64,000 nt of DNA from Lutibacter oricola (GTDB lineage: Bacteria; Bacteroidota; Bacteroidia; Flavobacteriales; Flavobacteriaceae): NCBI RefSeq assembly GCF_900106565.1, contig NZ_FNNJ01000008.1, positions 62,001 through 126,000 of the forward strand. Direction: 5' to 3'. The position numbers were made by a program, and so were the translations under genes. The notes beneath the pieces were generated by a model. That model worked only from the letters and a program-made list of their open reading frames with translations. It made no database searches and was not told the DNA's origin. Of the stretch, positions 26,458-34,961 are shown piece by piece. The first letter of the stretch is position 1. Every line of letters starts with the position of its first letter.

Positions 26458-26682
26458 ATGAACCCCAAAATGAAAAAGAAGATTAACATATTATTGTTAA
26501 GCTTTAGCTTATTGTGTTTTGCAAAAGGTTATTCGCAAGCAACACCGCCCCAACCACCAATAGGAGGTAAACCTTCAGGACCTGCCAATCCAGGTAATAT
26601 ATTACCCGTAGATGGAGGTTTAACTTATTTAATTATTTCAGGTATAGTTTATGGTGTATATGAGTTAAGAAAAAAGAAGTAA
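26458..26682 (+). CDS. Small secreted protein with PID-CTERM-like sorting tail
   Basis: About 74 residues from ATG 26458 (70 from ATG 26470). It has a Sec signal peptide (KKKINILLLSFSLLCFAKGYSQ), a short Pro/Gly linker (ATPPQPPIGGKPSGPANPGN), then PVDGGLTYLIISGIVYGVYELRKKK. The last part is a P-[IV]-D-G-G-L motif, one hydrophobic helix and a basic end. That three-part C terminus is the layout of PID-CTERM/exosortase-type sorting signals, which are common on tiny proteins in Flavobacteriaceae. There is almost nothing between signal peptide and tail, so the product after processing would be about 20 residues. The role is unknown. Confidence 0.75.
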   Translation: MNPKMKKKINILLLSFSLLCFAKGYSQATPPQPPIGGKPSGPANPGNILPVDGGLTYLIISGIVYGVYELRKKK

Positions 26683-26684
26683 TT

Positions 26685-27269
26685 CTATTTTTCAATTAGC
26701 TTAGCTACATATTTTCCTATAACATCAAATTCTAGATTTACAATAGTTCCATTTTTAAATGTATGAAAATTTGTATGTTCTTGAGTGTAAGGTATAATTG
26801 CTACAGAAAAACTATTTTTTCTTGAGTTAACAACAGTTAAACTTGTTCCGTTTACAGTAATCGAACCTTTTTCAATTGTAATATTGTTTAAAGAAGTGTC
26901 GTATTCAAAAGTGTAAACCCAGCTACCATCTTCTTCTTTTACATTTGTGCAAGTTGCAGTTTGATCAACATGTCCTTGAACTATGTGTCCATCTAATCTA
27001 GCACCTAAAATCATTGCGCGCTCTAGGTTTACTTTGTCTCCAATTTTAGCGAAATTAAAGTTAGATTTATCTAAGGTTTCTTTTATTGCAGTAACTGTAT
27101 ATTCGTTTCCGTTAATTTTTACAATAGTTAAACACACACCATTATGAGCAACGCTTTGATCAATTTTTAATTCAGAAGTAAAATTACTTTCAATAGTAAT
27201 ATGAAAGTTGTCTCTATCTTGTTCAATATTTTTTATTATTCCTAGGCTTTCAATAATTCCTGTAAACAT
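26685..27269 (-). CDS. ribE: Riboflavin synthase, alpha subunit
   Basis: A 194-residue protein with two lumazine-binding barrels. The first starts MFTGIIESLGII and contains VAHNGVCLTIV with the catalytic-region Cys. The second starts near LDGHIVQGHVDQTA and contains GSITVNGTSLTVV. The enzyme dismutates two 6,7-dimethyl-8-ribityllumazine molecules into riboflavin and its pyrimidine precursor. Length is typical. It is divergent from pdxA and convergent with the small PID-CTERM gene. No FMN riboswitch is visible in the 62-bp upstream gap. Confidence 0.96.
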   Translation of the reverse strand: MFTGIIESLGIIKNIEQDRDNFHITIESNFTSELKIDQSVAHNGVCLTIVKINGNEYTVTAIKETLDKSNFNFAKIGDKVNLERAMILGARLDGHIVQGHVDQTATCTNVKEEDGSWVYTFEYDTSLNNITIEKGSITVNGTSLTVVNSRKNSFSVAIIPYTQEHTNFHTFKNGTIVNLEFDVIGKYVAKLIEK

Positions 27270-27290
27270 AAGTATGTAATTTTATTTGAT

Positions 27291-27298
27291 TACTTTTG
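27291..27298 (+). promoter_or_regulatory. Predicted promoter -7 element for pdxA
   Basis: It reads TACTTTTG, an exact TAnnTTTG match, 33 bp before the pdxA ATG. No clear TTG element at the expected distance. Confidence 0.45.
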
Positions 27299-27331
27299 AT
27301 GTTGTAAAATTAAGCATAATAAACTGCATTA

Positions 27332-28375
27332 ATGGATAAAAATAAAAAAATAAAGGTTGGAATTTCTTTAGGAGACCTTAATGGTATAGGAATCGAAATT
27401 ATACTAAAAACCTTTCAAGATAAGAGAATGTTAGATTTTTGTACTCCAATAATTTTTGGCGCTACTAAAACTATATCTCAATATAAGAAGCAAACAAATA
27501 TTAATGTTCCATTTAATGGAGTTATGGATATTGAAAAAGCTGTGCCAAGCAAAATTAATATTTTAAATATTTGGAAAGATGAAGTTGCTTTAGAGTTAGG
27601 GAAACCAACAGAAGTTTCAGGGCAATATGCCTTTAAATCTTTAGAAGCTGCAACAAATGCATTAGAAAAAGGGGAGATAGATGTTATAGTAACGGCTCCT
27701 ATTAATAAAGATAATATTCAGTCTGAAGATTTTGCATTTCCAGGTCATACAGAATATTTAGAATCTAAGTTAGAAGGAGAGAGCTTAATGATTTTAATGA
27801 CTAACGAGTTGAAAATTGGCTTAATTACAGGGCATATCCCAATTTCAGAAGTTTCAAAAGCAGTAACTCCAGAAGTTATTAAAAAGAAAGCAAATATACT
27901 GTATAAAACTTTGGTGCAAGATTTTGGTGTTTCAAAACCAAAAATTGCTGTGTTAGGTTTAAATCCACATTGTGGAGATAATGGTGTTATTGGAAATGAG
28001 GATGATGAAATTATTAGACCAACTCTTGTTGAAATTCAAAATGAAGGAAAGTTAGTTTACGGACCATATGCGGCAGATAGCTTTTTTGGTTCAGAAAATT
28101 ATAAAAATTTTGATGGTGTTTTAGCTATGTATCACGATCAAGGTTTAGCACCATTTAAAACATTATCTTTTGGCGAAGGAGTAAACTTTACTGCTGGATT
28201 AGAGAAAATTAGAACATCTCCAGACCACGGAACTGCTTACGAATTGGCGGGCAAAAACAAGGCAAATATAAGCTCGTTTAAAGAGGCTGTTTTTACTGCT
28301 ATTAAATTGTATCAAAAAAGAGAAGAGTATAAAACTTTGACTAAAAACACGTTAAAAACATCTAAGAGAAGGTAA
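27332..28375 (+). CDS. pdxA: 4-hydroxythreonine-4-phosphate dehydrogenase
   Basis: A 347-residue isocitrate-dehydrogenase-like enzyme. The start KVGISLGDLNGIGIEI is typical, and metal-binding His residues lie in FPGHTEYLE (about residues 135-143), LGLNPHCGDNG and MYHDQGLAPFKTLSF. It oxidises 4-phosphohydroxy-L-threonine in the DXP-dependent route to pyridoxal phosphate, with NAD+ and a divalent metal. Length is slightly above the usual 330 because of a basic tail (KRREEYKTLTKNTLKTSKRR region). It is transcribed from its own promoter, and the following DUF177 gene also has one. Confidence 0.95.
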   Translation: MDKNKKIKVGISLGDLNGIGIEIILKTFQDKRMLDFCTPIIFGATKTISQYKKQTNINVPFNGVMDIEKAVPSKINILNIWKDEVALELGKPTEVSGQYAFKSLEAATNALEKGEIDVIVTAPINKDNIQSEDFAFPGHTEYLESKLEGESLMILMTNELKIGLITGHIPISEVSKAVTPEVIKKKANILYKTLVQDFGVSKPKIAVLGLNPHCGDNGVIGNEDDEIIRPTLVEIQNEGKLVYGPYAADSFFGSENYKNFDGVLAMYHDQGLAPFKTLSFGEGVNFTAGLEKIRTSPDHGTAYELAGKNKANISSFKEAVFTAIKLYQKREEYKTLTKNTLKTSKRR

Positions 28376-28422
28376 TAAGATTAAAATTTTAATATTTATT
28401 TATAATAATAAGTATTATTTTA

Positions 28423-28430
28423 TATCTTTG
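28423..28430 (+). promoter_or_regulatory. Predicted promoter -7 element of the DUF177-rpmF block
   Basis: It reads TATCTTTG, an exact TAnnTTTG match, 22 bp before the ATG at 28453. Confidence 0.5.
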
Positions 28431-28452
28431 CACGCTCAAATTAAGGTTCGAT

Positions 28453-29004
28453 ATGAAAGATTTAAAAAACTTCAACATTCCTTTTGTAGGTCTAAAAGAA
28501 GGTGAACATAGGTTTGAGTATGAAATAAATAAAGAGTTCTTTGATTTTTTTGAATACAATGATTTTAATAATTCAAATGTAAATGTTGATATTTCTTTTT
28601 TGAAAAAAGCAACAATGTTTGAATTGGAATTTAACTTTACCGGTTGGGTAGAGGTAACTTGTGACGTATCAAATGAGTTATTTCAACAACCTATAGAGAG
28701 TAAATTGGATTTAATTGTGAAGTTTGGTAGTGAATTTAATAATGAAAATGAAGAAATTCTAGTATTACCTCATTCTGAACATACATTAAATGTTGCTCAA
28801 TATATATATGAAGCAATAGTGTTGGCTGTTCCAATTAAAAGAATACATCCAGGAATCGAGGATGGAACATTAAAATCTGAAGTGTTTGATAGGTTAAAAG
28901 AATTTGAATTGAAAGAAGAATCTGAACAAGCAGAAGATAATCAGGATATTGATCCTAGATGGAATAAATTAAGAGATATACTAATTGATAAAAAAGACGC
29001 GTAA
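28453..29004 (+). CDS. DUF177 (YceD-like) protein
   Basis: A 183-residue acidic protein of the YceD/DUF177 family, which sits upstream of rpmF across bacteria and is implicated in 23S rRNA/large-subunit accumulation. Visible features are the mid-region [27 protein letters not shown] (in other lineages a Cys pair lies here) and the C-terminal signature [11 protein letters not shown]. Its stop overlaps the rpmF start in TAATG, so expression is coupled. The molecular mechanism is not visible in the sequence. Confidence 0.88.
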   Translation: MKDLKNFNIPFVGLKEGEHRFEYEINKEFFDFFEYNDFNNSNVNVDISFLKKATMFELEFNFTGWVEVTCDVSNELFQQPIESKLDLIVKFGSEFNNENEEILVLPHSEHTLNVAQYIYEAIVLAVPIKRIHPGIEDGTLKSEVFDRLKEFELKEESEQAEDNQDIDPRWNKLRDILIDKKDA

Positions 29005-29198
29005 TGGCACATCCAAAAAGAAAAATATCAAAAACTAGAAGAGATAAAAGAAGAACTCATTATAAAGCTGTAGCTCCTCAAGTTGCGATTGATCCTACAA
29101 CAGGTGAAGCTCACTTATACCACAGAGCACACTGGCACGAAGGAAAATTATACTACAGAGGTCAAGTTATAATTGACGCTCAAGAAACTGAAGCTTAA
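29004..29198 (+). CDS. rpmF: 50S ribosomal protein L32, cysteine-free form
   Basis: A 64-residue protein that begins [21 protein letters not shown], the classic L32 N terminus that binds 23S rRNA. The second half, where zinc-type L32 has two CxxC pairs, reads [22 protein letters not shown] and has no cysteine. This is the zinc-independent form. It is translationally coupled to the DUF177 gene and followed by a strong terminator. Confidence 0.95.
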   Translation: MAHPKRKISKTRRDKRRTHYKAVAPQVAIDPTTGEAHLYHRAHWHEGKLYYRGQVIIDAQETEA

Positions 29199-29218
29199 TA
29201 ACTGTAATTTAAGCGATT

Positions 29219-29245
29219 AAAAACTCTCTTTATGAGAGTTTTTTT
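29219..29245 (+). terminator. Intrinsic terminator after rpmF
   Basis: AAAAACTCTC pairs with GAGAGTTTTT around loop TTTAT, followed by further T residues. It separates rpmF from fabH. Confidence 0.88.
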
Positions 29246-29350
29246 ATTTTAAAAAACCTTTTTAGGGTAAAAAATGCCATATATGGTTAAATATTAAAAA
29301 TAAATTTCATTACTTTGAAATTCTTTTTTAGTAGAAAAGTATAATTAATT

Positions 29351-30346
29351 ATGACAAAAATTACCGCAGCAATTACCGCAGTAGGGAAATATCTACCAGA
29401 TGATGTTTTAACAAATGCAATGTTAGAAAAATTGGTTGATACGAACGATGAATGGATTACTTCACGTACCGGTATTAAAGAAAGAAGAATATTAAAAGGA
29501 GAAGGCTTAGGTACCGGTTATATGGCTACTAAAGCAGCTCAAAACTTAATAGAAAAGTCAAATTTAGACCCAAAAGAAATAGATTTAGTGTTGGTTGCAA
29601 CTGCAACTCCAGATATGCAGGCAGCTGCAGTAGGTGCATTTGTAGCTTCAGAAATAGGAGCCGTAAATGCTTTTGGTTTTGATTTAGAAGCAGCATGTTC
29701 TAGTTTTTTATATGGAATGTCTGTAGTTTCTAGTTATATAGAATCAGGTAGGTATAAAAAAGTATTATTGATAGGAGCAGATAAATGCTCTTCAATGATT
29801 GATTATACAGATAGAGCCACTTGTATTATTTTTGGTGATGGTGCGGGAGCAGCATTGTTCGAGCCTAACGAAGAAGGTTTAGGGCATCAAGATGAATATT
29901 TAAGAAGCGATGGTACAGGTAGAGAGTTTTTACGTGCTAAAGCTGGGGGTTCTATGTATCCTTTAGATAAAGATACTTTTGAAAAAGGAGAGCACTTTAT
30001 ATTTCAAGATGGAAAAACAGTATTTAAAAATGCTGTATCAAATATGGCTGATGTAGCTGTAAAAATTCTAGAAAGAAACAATCTAACTGAAAAGGATGTA
30101 AATTGGTTAGCAGCGCATCAAGCAAATAAAAGAATAATTGAAGCAACAGCAAATAGAATCGAAGTTGATAGTTCTAAAGTAATGATGAATATTCAAAATT
30201 ACGGAAACACAACTTCAGCAACGCTTCCATTATTAATAGCTGATTATGAAAGTCAGCTTAAAAAAGGAGATACAATTATATTTGCCGCATTTGGTGGAGG
30301 TTTCACGTGGGGATCTATCTACTTTAAGTGGGCTTATAATTCATAA
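29351..30346 (+). CDS. fabH: 3-oxoacyl-[ACP] synthase III
   Basis: A 331-residue KAS III enzyme that starts fatty-acid synthesis by condensing acetyl-CoA (or branched acyl-CoA) with malonyl-ACP. The catalytic triad is visible: Cys116 in LEAACSSFLYG, His in WLAAHQANKRII and Asn in NYGNTTSATLPLL. The dimer/substrate region WITSRTGIKERR and the end FAAFGGGFTWGSIYFKW are standard. It opens a run fabH-accB-accC, all for fatty-acid initiation. Confidence 0.97.
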   Translation: MTKITAAITAVGKYLPDDVLTNAMLEKLVDTNDEWITSRTGIKERRILKGEGLGTGYMATKAAQNLIEKSNLDPKEIDLVLVATATPDMQAAAVGAFVASEIGAVNAFGFDLEAACSSFLYGMSVVSSYIESGRYKKVLLIGADKCSSMIDYTDRATCIIFGDGAGAALFEPNEEGLGHQDEYLRSDGTGREFLRAKAGGSMYPLDKDTFEKGEHFIFQDGKTVFKNAVSNMADVAVKILERNNLTEKDVNWLAAHQANKRIIEATANRIEVDSSKVMMNIQNYGNTTSATLPLLIADYESQLKKGDTIIFAAFGGGFTWGSIYFKWAYNS

Positions 30347-30393
30347 TATATTTAATAAAAAATTAAACAAACCCAAACAAAAACCAATAAATT

Positions 30394-30876
30394 ATGGAAT
30401 TAAAGGATATTCAAAACCTTATTAAATTTGTAGCCAAATCTGGTGCAAATGAGGTAAAGTTAGAAATGGAGGATATTAAAATTACCATTAAAACTGGACC
30501 AGAAAAAACTGAAACTACAATTTTACAACAAGCAGCTCCAATGGCTGTACCGCAAGTGCCAGTTTCTGCTCCTGTAGCATCTCAAATTGAAGAGGTTGCA
30601 ACAGGAAACACAAGTGAAAAAGAAGAAAATTCAAACTATATAGAAATAACTTCACCAATAATTGGTACGTTCTATAGAAAACCATCTCCAGACAAGCCAA
30701 TGTTTGTAGAGGTTGGAGATACAGTAAATCCTGACTCTGTAGTGTGTATTATTGAGGCAATGAAATTATTTAACGAAATTGAATCTGAAGTTTCAGGTAA
30801 AATTGTTAAAATTTTAATTGAAGATGGAACACCTGTTGAATTTGGTCAGCCTTTATTCTTAGTAGATCCATCATAA
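30394..30876 (+). CDS. accB: Acetyl-CoA carboxylase biotin carboxyl carrier protein
   Basis: A 160-residue BCCP. The N-terminal segment [28 protein letters not shown] is characteristic of fatty-acid AccB. A Pro/Ala/Val linker follows, then the biotinyl domain with [18 protein letters not shown] (biotinylated Lys about 124). It carries CO2 from AccC to the carboxyltransferase that makes malonyl-CoA. It sits 82 bp upstream of accC. Confidence 0.97.
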   Translation: MELKDIQNLIKFVAKSGANEVKLEMEDIKITIKTGPEKTETTILQQAAPMAVPQVPVSAPVASQIEEVATGNTSEKEENSNYIEITSPIIGTFYRKPSPDKPMFVEVGDTVNPDSVVCIIEAMKLFNEIESEVSGKIVKILIEDGTPVEFGQPLFLVDPS

Positions 30877-30958
30877 TGTAAAATCACAATTTTTAATTCT
30901 CAAAATTCGATATGTAAATCGAAATTTGTTTTTTGAATGTTGAAAAATTGAAGAATTT

Positions 30959-32305
30959 ATGTTTAAAAAAATATTAATTGCCAATAGAGGTGAAATTGCT
31001 TTGCGTGTTATTAGAACATGTAGAGAAATAGGAGTTAAAACTGTAGCTGTTTATTCAACTGCTGATGCCGAAAGTTTACACGTAAGATTTGCAGATGAAG
31101 CAGTTTGTATTGGACCTCCGTCTAGTACAGATTCTTACTTAAATATGCAAGCAATTTTAGCTGCAGCTGAAATTACAAATGCAGATGCTATACATCCTGG
31201 TTATGGTTTTTTAGCAGAAAATGCTAAATTTTCTAAATTATGTGAAGAGCACGGAATTAAATTTATAGGTGCAACTGATGAAATGATTAGTAGAATGGGA
31301 GATAAAGCTTCTGCCAGAGAAACTATGAAGGCTGCAGGTGTGCCAACAATTCCAGGTTCAGAAGGAATTCTTGAAACATTTGAAGAGTGTGAAAAGTTAG
31401 CTGACGAAATGGGGTTCCCTGTAATGCTTAAAGCAACTGCCGGAGGTGGTGGTAAAGGAATGAGAGCCGTTTGGGATAGAAAAGATTTGAAAGAATTGTG
31501 GGATGGTGCTAGGCAAGAAGCTTTTGCTTGTTTTGGAAATGACGGAATGTATTTAGAGAAATTAATTGAAGAACCGCGTCATATTGAAATTCAAGTTATT
31601 GGAGATTCATTTGGTAAAGCGTGTCATTTATCTGAAAGAGATTGTTCTATTCAGCGTCGTCACCAAAAATTAACAGAAGAAGCTCCTTCTCCGTTTATGA
31701 CTGTTGCTCTTAGAAAGAAAATGGGAGAAGCAGCTGTAAAAGCGGCAGAATATATTAAATATGAAGGTGCTGGTACAGTAGAATTCTTGGTAGATAAGCA
31801 TAAGAATTTCTATTTTATGGAAATGAATACACGTATTCAAGTTGAGCACCCAATTACGGAACAAGTAATTGATTACGATTTAATTTATGAGCAAATTAAA
31901 GTGGCTGCTGGAGTGCCAATTTCAGGAAAAAATTATTTACCAAAATTACATTCGATAGAGTGTAGAATTAATGCTGAAGACCCGTTTAATGGATTTAGAC
32001 CTTCACCAGGTAAAATAACTGTATTACATACGCCAGGTGGGCATGGTGTTCGTGTAGATTCTCATGTATATGCAGGTTACACTATTCCGCCAAATTACGA
32101 TTCAATGATTGCTAAATTAATAACTACGGCTCAAACTCGTGAAGAGGCTATAAGTAAAATGAGACGTGCATTAGATGAGTTTGTTATTGAAGGTGTTAAA
32201 ACAACGATACCTTTCCACAGACAATTAATGGATAATGCTGATTATTTATCAGGAAATTATACTACAAAATTTATGGAAGATTTTGTTTTAGAAGGTAAAG
32301 AGTAA
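30959..32305 (+). CDS. accC: Biotin carboxylase
   Basis: A 448-residue ATP-grasp enzyme that carboxylates biotin on AccB. Visible parts are the N-terminal [20 protein letters not shown], the ATP loop [14 protein letters not shown], the bicarbonate/Mg region [21 protein letters not shown] and [17 protein letters not shown] with the catalytic Arg and Glu. It is the only biotin carboxylase in the window, so it could in principle also charge the second biotin carrier at 9859-10278. A perfect hairpin terminator follows the gene. Confidence 0.97.
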   Translation: MFKKILIANRGEIALRVIRTCREIGVKTVAVYSTADAESLHVRFADEAVCIGPPSSTDSYLNMQAILAAAEITNADAIHPGYGFLAENAKFSKLCEEHGIKFIGATDEMISRMGDKASARETMKAAGVPTIPGSEGILETFEECEKLADEMGFPVMLKATAGGGGKGMRAVWDRKDLKELWDGARQEAFACFGNDGMYLEKLIEEPRHIEIQVIGDSFGKACHLSERDCSIQRRHQKLTEEAPSPFMTVALRKKMGEAAVKAAEYIKYEGAGTVEFLVDKHKNFYFMEMNTRIQVEHPITEQVIDYDLIYEQIKVAAGVPISGKNYLPKLHSIECRINAEDPFNGFRPSPGKITVLHTPGGHGVRVDSHVYAGYTIPPNYDSMIAKLITTAQTREEAISKMRRALDEFVIEGVKTTIPFHRQLMDNADYLSGNYTTKFMEDFVLEGKE

Positions 32306-32330
32306 GAAAATACAGATAAGATGTTTAATG

Positions 32331-32362
32331 AAGGATATGAGAAATCATATCCTTTATTTTTT
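32331..32362 (+). terminator. Intrinsic terminator after accC
   Basis: A 10-bp perfect stem, AAGGATATGA with TCATATCCTT, capped by a GAAA tetraloop and followed by TATTTTTTT. Confidence 0.92.
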
Positions 32363-32390
32363 TATATTTACTTTTAAAAGTACATTATAG

Positions 32391-32855
32391 ATGAAAGATA
32401 AAAGGTTACGTGTTGATGGTATTGACAAGATAATTCTTAAGCATTTAATGGCCGATGCTCGTACTCCAATTTTAGGTATTGCTCGTCAAATTGGAATATC
32501 TGGAGCTGCAATTCATCAAAGATTAAGAAAACTTGAATCTTCAGGTTTAATTAAAGGTTCTAAATTTATTATTAACCCTAAAGCTTTAGGTTATGATACG
32601 CTTGCTTTTATTGGTGTTTATCTAGATACTGCGAGTAATTACAATTCAGTTATAAAAAGATTGAAAGAGGTTACCGAGGTTGTTGAAAGTCATTTTACTA
32701 CTGGTAATTATTCAATTTTTGTAAAAATATTATGTAAAGATAATGAGCATTTAATGTTTTTATTAAACAATAAAATACAATCAATTAAAGGAGTTATTAG
32801 AACAGAAACCTTTATCTCGTTAGATCAGCAAATTGATAGGCAAATAAAACCGTAA
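32391..32855 (+). CDS. Lrp/AsnC family transcriptional regulator
   Basis: A 154-residue regulator. Residues about 8-60 form the winged helix-turn-helix (VDGIDKIILKHLMADARTPILGIARQIGISGAAIHQRLRKLESSGLIKG), and residues about 70-145 form the RAM effector domain (YDTLAFIGVYLDTASNYNSVIKRLKEVTEVVESHFTTGNYSIFVKI). Family members sense amino acids and form ring-like octamers. The target is unknown, and no amino-acid transport or degradation gene is directly adjacent except the asparaginase about 0.8 kb downstream, on the same strand but separated by an oppositely oriented gene. Confidence 0.93.
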   Translation: MKDKRLRVDGIDKIILKHLMADARTPILGIARQIGISGAAIHQRLRKLESSGLIKGSKFIINPKALGYDTLAFIGVYLDTASNYNSVIKRLKEVTEVVESHFTTGNYSIFVKILCKDNEHLMFLLNNKIQSIKGVIRTETFISLDQQIDRQIKP

Positions 32856-32857
32856 GG

Positions 32858-33553
32858 CTATTTTCTTCCTCCCAAAATTCTTAAAGCCCAATATAATAGC
32901 ATAGCCAAAGATCCTAAAGCGGCAACTAAATAAGTTCTTGCAGCCCATTTTAAGGCATCTTGTGCTCCGTCTTGTTCGGTGCTAGTAAGCATGTTATTTG
33001 TTTTTAACCAAGCTAAAGCTCTATTACTAGCATCATATTCTACAGGTAAAGTTATAAAGCTGAAAAGAGTTGCTAACCCCATCATAATTAAACCAGCAAA
33101 TGCAACATAAAGTCCTAAGCCAGAAGTTTCGGCAGCACCTAGGGCTAGACCACCTATAACTAACCAAATTGAAAATTTAGATGAAATATTTACAACAGGT
33201 ACTAATTGTGATCTCATAGTTAACCATTTGTATGCTTTTGCATGTTGAACAGCATGGCCAACTTCGTGTGCAGCAACAGCAGCCGCAGCAGTGTTTCGTT
33301 GGCTATAAACAACATCACTTAAGTTTACAGTTTTATTTGCTGGGTTGTAGTGATCTGTTAGTTGACCTGCGGTTGAAATTACTTTTACATCATTAATACT
33401 GTGATCGCGTAACATTTTTTCGGCTATTTCTTTACCGCTTAGTCCATTTTGTAATTGAACCTTAGAGTATTGTTCAAATTTTCTTTTTAGTTGATTGCTA
33501 ACTAACCAACTTATTAAAGAGATTGCTCCAATAATAATGTAATAACCAAACAT
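32858..33553 (-). CDS. Membrane zinc metallopeptidase (YugP/Zn_peptidase_2 family)
   Basis: A 231-residue integral membrane protein. An N-terminal helix (about 4-20) is followed by a cytosolic or periplasmic catalytic part with AVAAHEVGHAVQHAKAYKW (about residues 93-111), the HExxH zinc motif in the form HEVGH. Three hydrophobic segments follow, separated by FSFITLPVEYDASNRALAWL, whose Glu is a candidate third zinc ligand. The family is widespread and its physiological substrate is unknown. The gene ends 2 bp from the convergent Lrp gene. Confidence 0.88.
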   Translation of the reverse strand: MFGYYIIIGAISLISWLVSNQLKRKFEQYSKVQLQNGLSGKEIAEKMLRDHSINDVKVISTAGQLTDHYNPANKTVNLSDVVYSQRNTAAAAVAAHEVGHAVQHAKAYKWLTMRSQLVPVVNISSKFSIWLVIGGLALGAAETSGLGLYVAFAGLIMMGLATLFSFITLPVEYDASNRALAWLKTNNMLTSTEQDGAQDALKWAARTYLVAALGSLAMLLYWALRILGGRK

Positions 33554-33625
33554 AATTTTCTTTTTTATAGTTAATATTCGATAAATTTACATCATAAATT
33601 ATTCCAAAACTAGATGTAAGACAAA

Positions 33626-34666
33626 ATGACAAAAATTCCACACATATATTTAATTTATACTGGAGGTACAATAGGTATGGTTAAAGACTTTGAAACTGGA
33701 GCGTTAAAAGCTTTCAATTTTGATAAGTTATTAAAACATGTTCCCGAATTAAATCATTTAAATTGTACTATTGATACTTTTTCATTCGATGTTCCAATAG
33801 ACTCGTCAGATATGGATATTGAAGAATGGGTGTTTATTGCTGAACTTATAGAGAGAAATTATGAAAAATACGATGGTTTTGTGATTTTACATGGGTCAGA
33901 TACAATGGCCTATACTTCTTCGGCTTTTAGTTTTATGTTTAAAAATTTGGCTAAGCCAATTATATTTACTGGTTCGCAGTTGCCAATTGGAGATTTACGT
34001 ACCGATGCAAAGGAAAACTTAATTACCTCAATTGAGATTGCAGCAAAGCAAAATAAAGATGGCAAACCTTTAATAAATGAAGTGTGTTTGTATTTTGAGT
34101 ATAAACTTTATAGAGCAAATAGAACTGTAAAAATGAACGCAGAACATTTTCAAGCTTTTAGTTCGCCTAACTGTTTACCATTGGCGGAAAGTGGTGTTCA
34201 TTTAAAGTTTAAGAGGCAATTGTTAGAAAAAACTTCAACAGAAAAAAAACTAGAAGTACGAAAAAGGTTTGATAATAATATTGCTGTGCTAAAATTATTT
34301 CCTGGAATAACCAAACAAGTAGTTGAAAGTGTTTTAAATATTGAAGGGTTAAAAGGTGTAGTTTTAGAAACATTTGGATCTGGTAATGCAACATCTAAAC
34401 AATGGTTTTTAGATTTATTACAAGATGCTGTTAATAAAGAAATTAAAATAATAAATGTTACACAATGTGCTGGAGGAAGTGTTATTATGGGTAAATATAA
34501 TGCTAGTGTTCATTTAGATAAAATGGGTGTAATTAGTGGTTTTGATATAACTTCAGAGTCTGCATTGGTTAAATTAATGTACATGCTTGGAATGAAAGTG
34601 CCAAATAATGAGTTTAAAAGTATATTTGAATCACCATTAAGAGGAGAATTGACTATTTTAGAATAA
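33626..34666 (+). CDS. ansA: Type I (cytosolic) L-asparaginase
   Basis: A 346-residue asparaginase that hydrolyses L-asparagine to aspartate and ammonia. The first nucleophile Thr lies in IYTGGTIGMV (about residue 14), and the second motif is FVILHGSDTMAYTSSAFSFM. There is no signal peptide, and the C-terminal domain is present, which points to the cytosolic type I enzyme rather than the periplasmic type II. It is divergent from the zinc peptidase gene across a 72-bp gap. Confidence 0.95.
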   Translation: MTKIPHIYLIYTGGTIGMVKDFETGALKAFNFDKLLKHVPELNHLNCTIDTFSFDVPIDSSDMDIEEWVFIAELIERNYEKYDGFVILHGSDTMAYTSSAFSFMFKNLAKPIIFTGSQLPIGDLRTDAKENLITSIEIAAKQNKDGKPLINEVCLYFEYKLYRANRTVKMNAEHFQAFSSPNCLPLAESGVHLKFKRQLLEKTSTEKKLEVRKRFDNNIAVLKLFPGITKQVVESVLNIEGLKGVVLETFGSGNATSKQWFLDLLQDAVNKEIKIINVTQCAGGSVIMGKYNASVHLDKMGVISGFDITSESALVKLMYMLGMKVPNNEFKSIFESPLRGELTILE

Positions 34667-34961
34667 AAAACAAGGTTTAAAGGTTTAAATTGACTATTTT
34701 TTAACATATTAATCTTCAATTCTATGATAAATGTTATTGTATTTTTAAAAAATTAATAAATTGTAAAAAAAACACTTAAAGTGTTTCTAAAATTTTAATA
34801 ACTCAACATTTTTTCGTTACTTGCCATACGCAAAATAGTGGTTTAAAGAAGTAAAGCTATACATATTAAACAATATAGTTTAACTTCCTAAGGATTTATT
34901 ATTTTGTAAAATAATTTTATATTTAACCCGTTAGAAAAATTAATAAATTAACTATTACACA
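34667..34961. other. Long intergenic region upstream of the ExbB operon
   Basis: Nearly 300 A/T-rich bases without a supportable gene. It contains a 17-bp odd palindrome, AAACACTT-A-AAGTGTTT, at 34770-34786, which may be an operator or a weak terminator for the asparaginase gene. I could not find an exact TAnnTTTG promoter for exbB, although one is expected here. Confidence 0.5.

Noticed and set aside
30906-30923. Short inverted repeat TTCGAT/ATCGAA between accB and accC
   Set aside because: Only 6 bp with a loop of 6 and no T tract, so it is not distinguishable from chance in A/T-rich spacer DNA.
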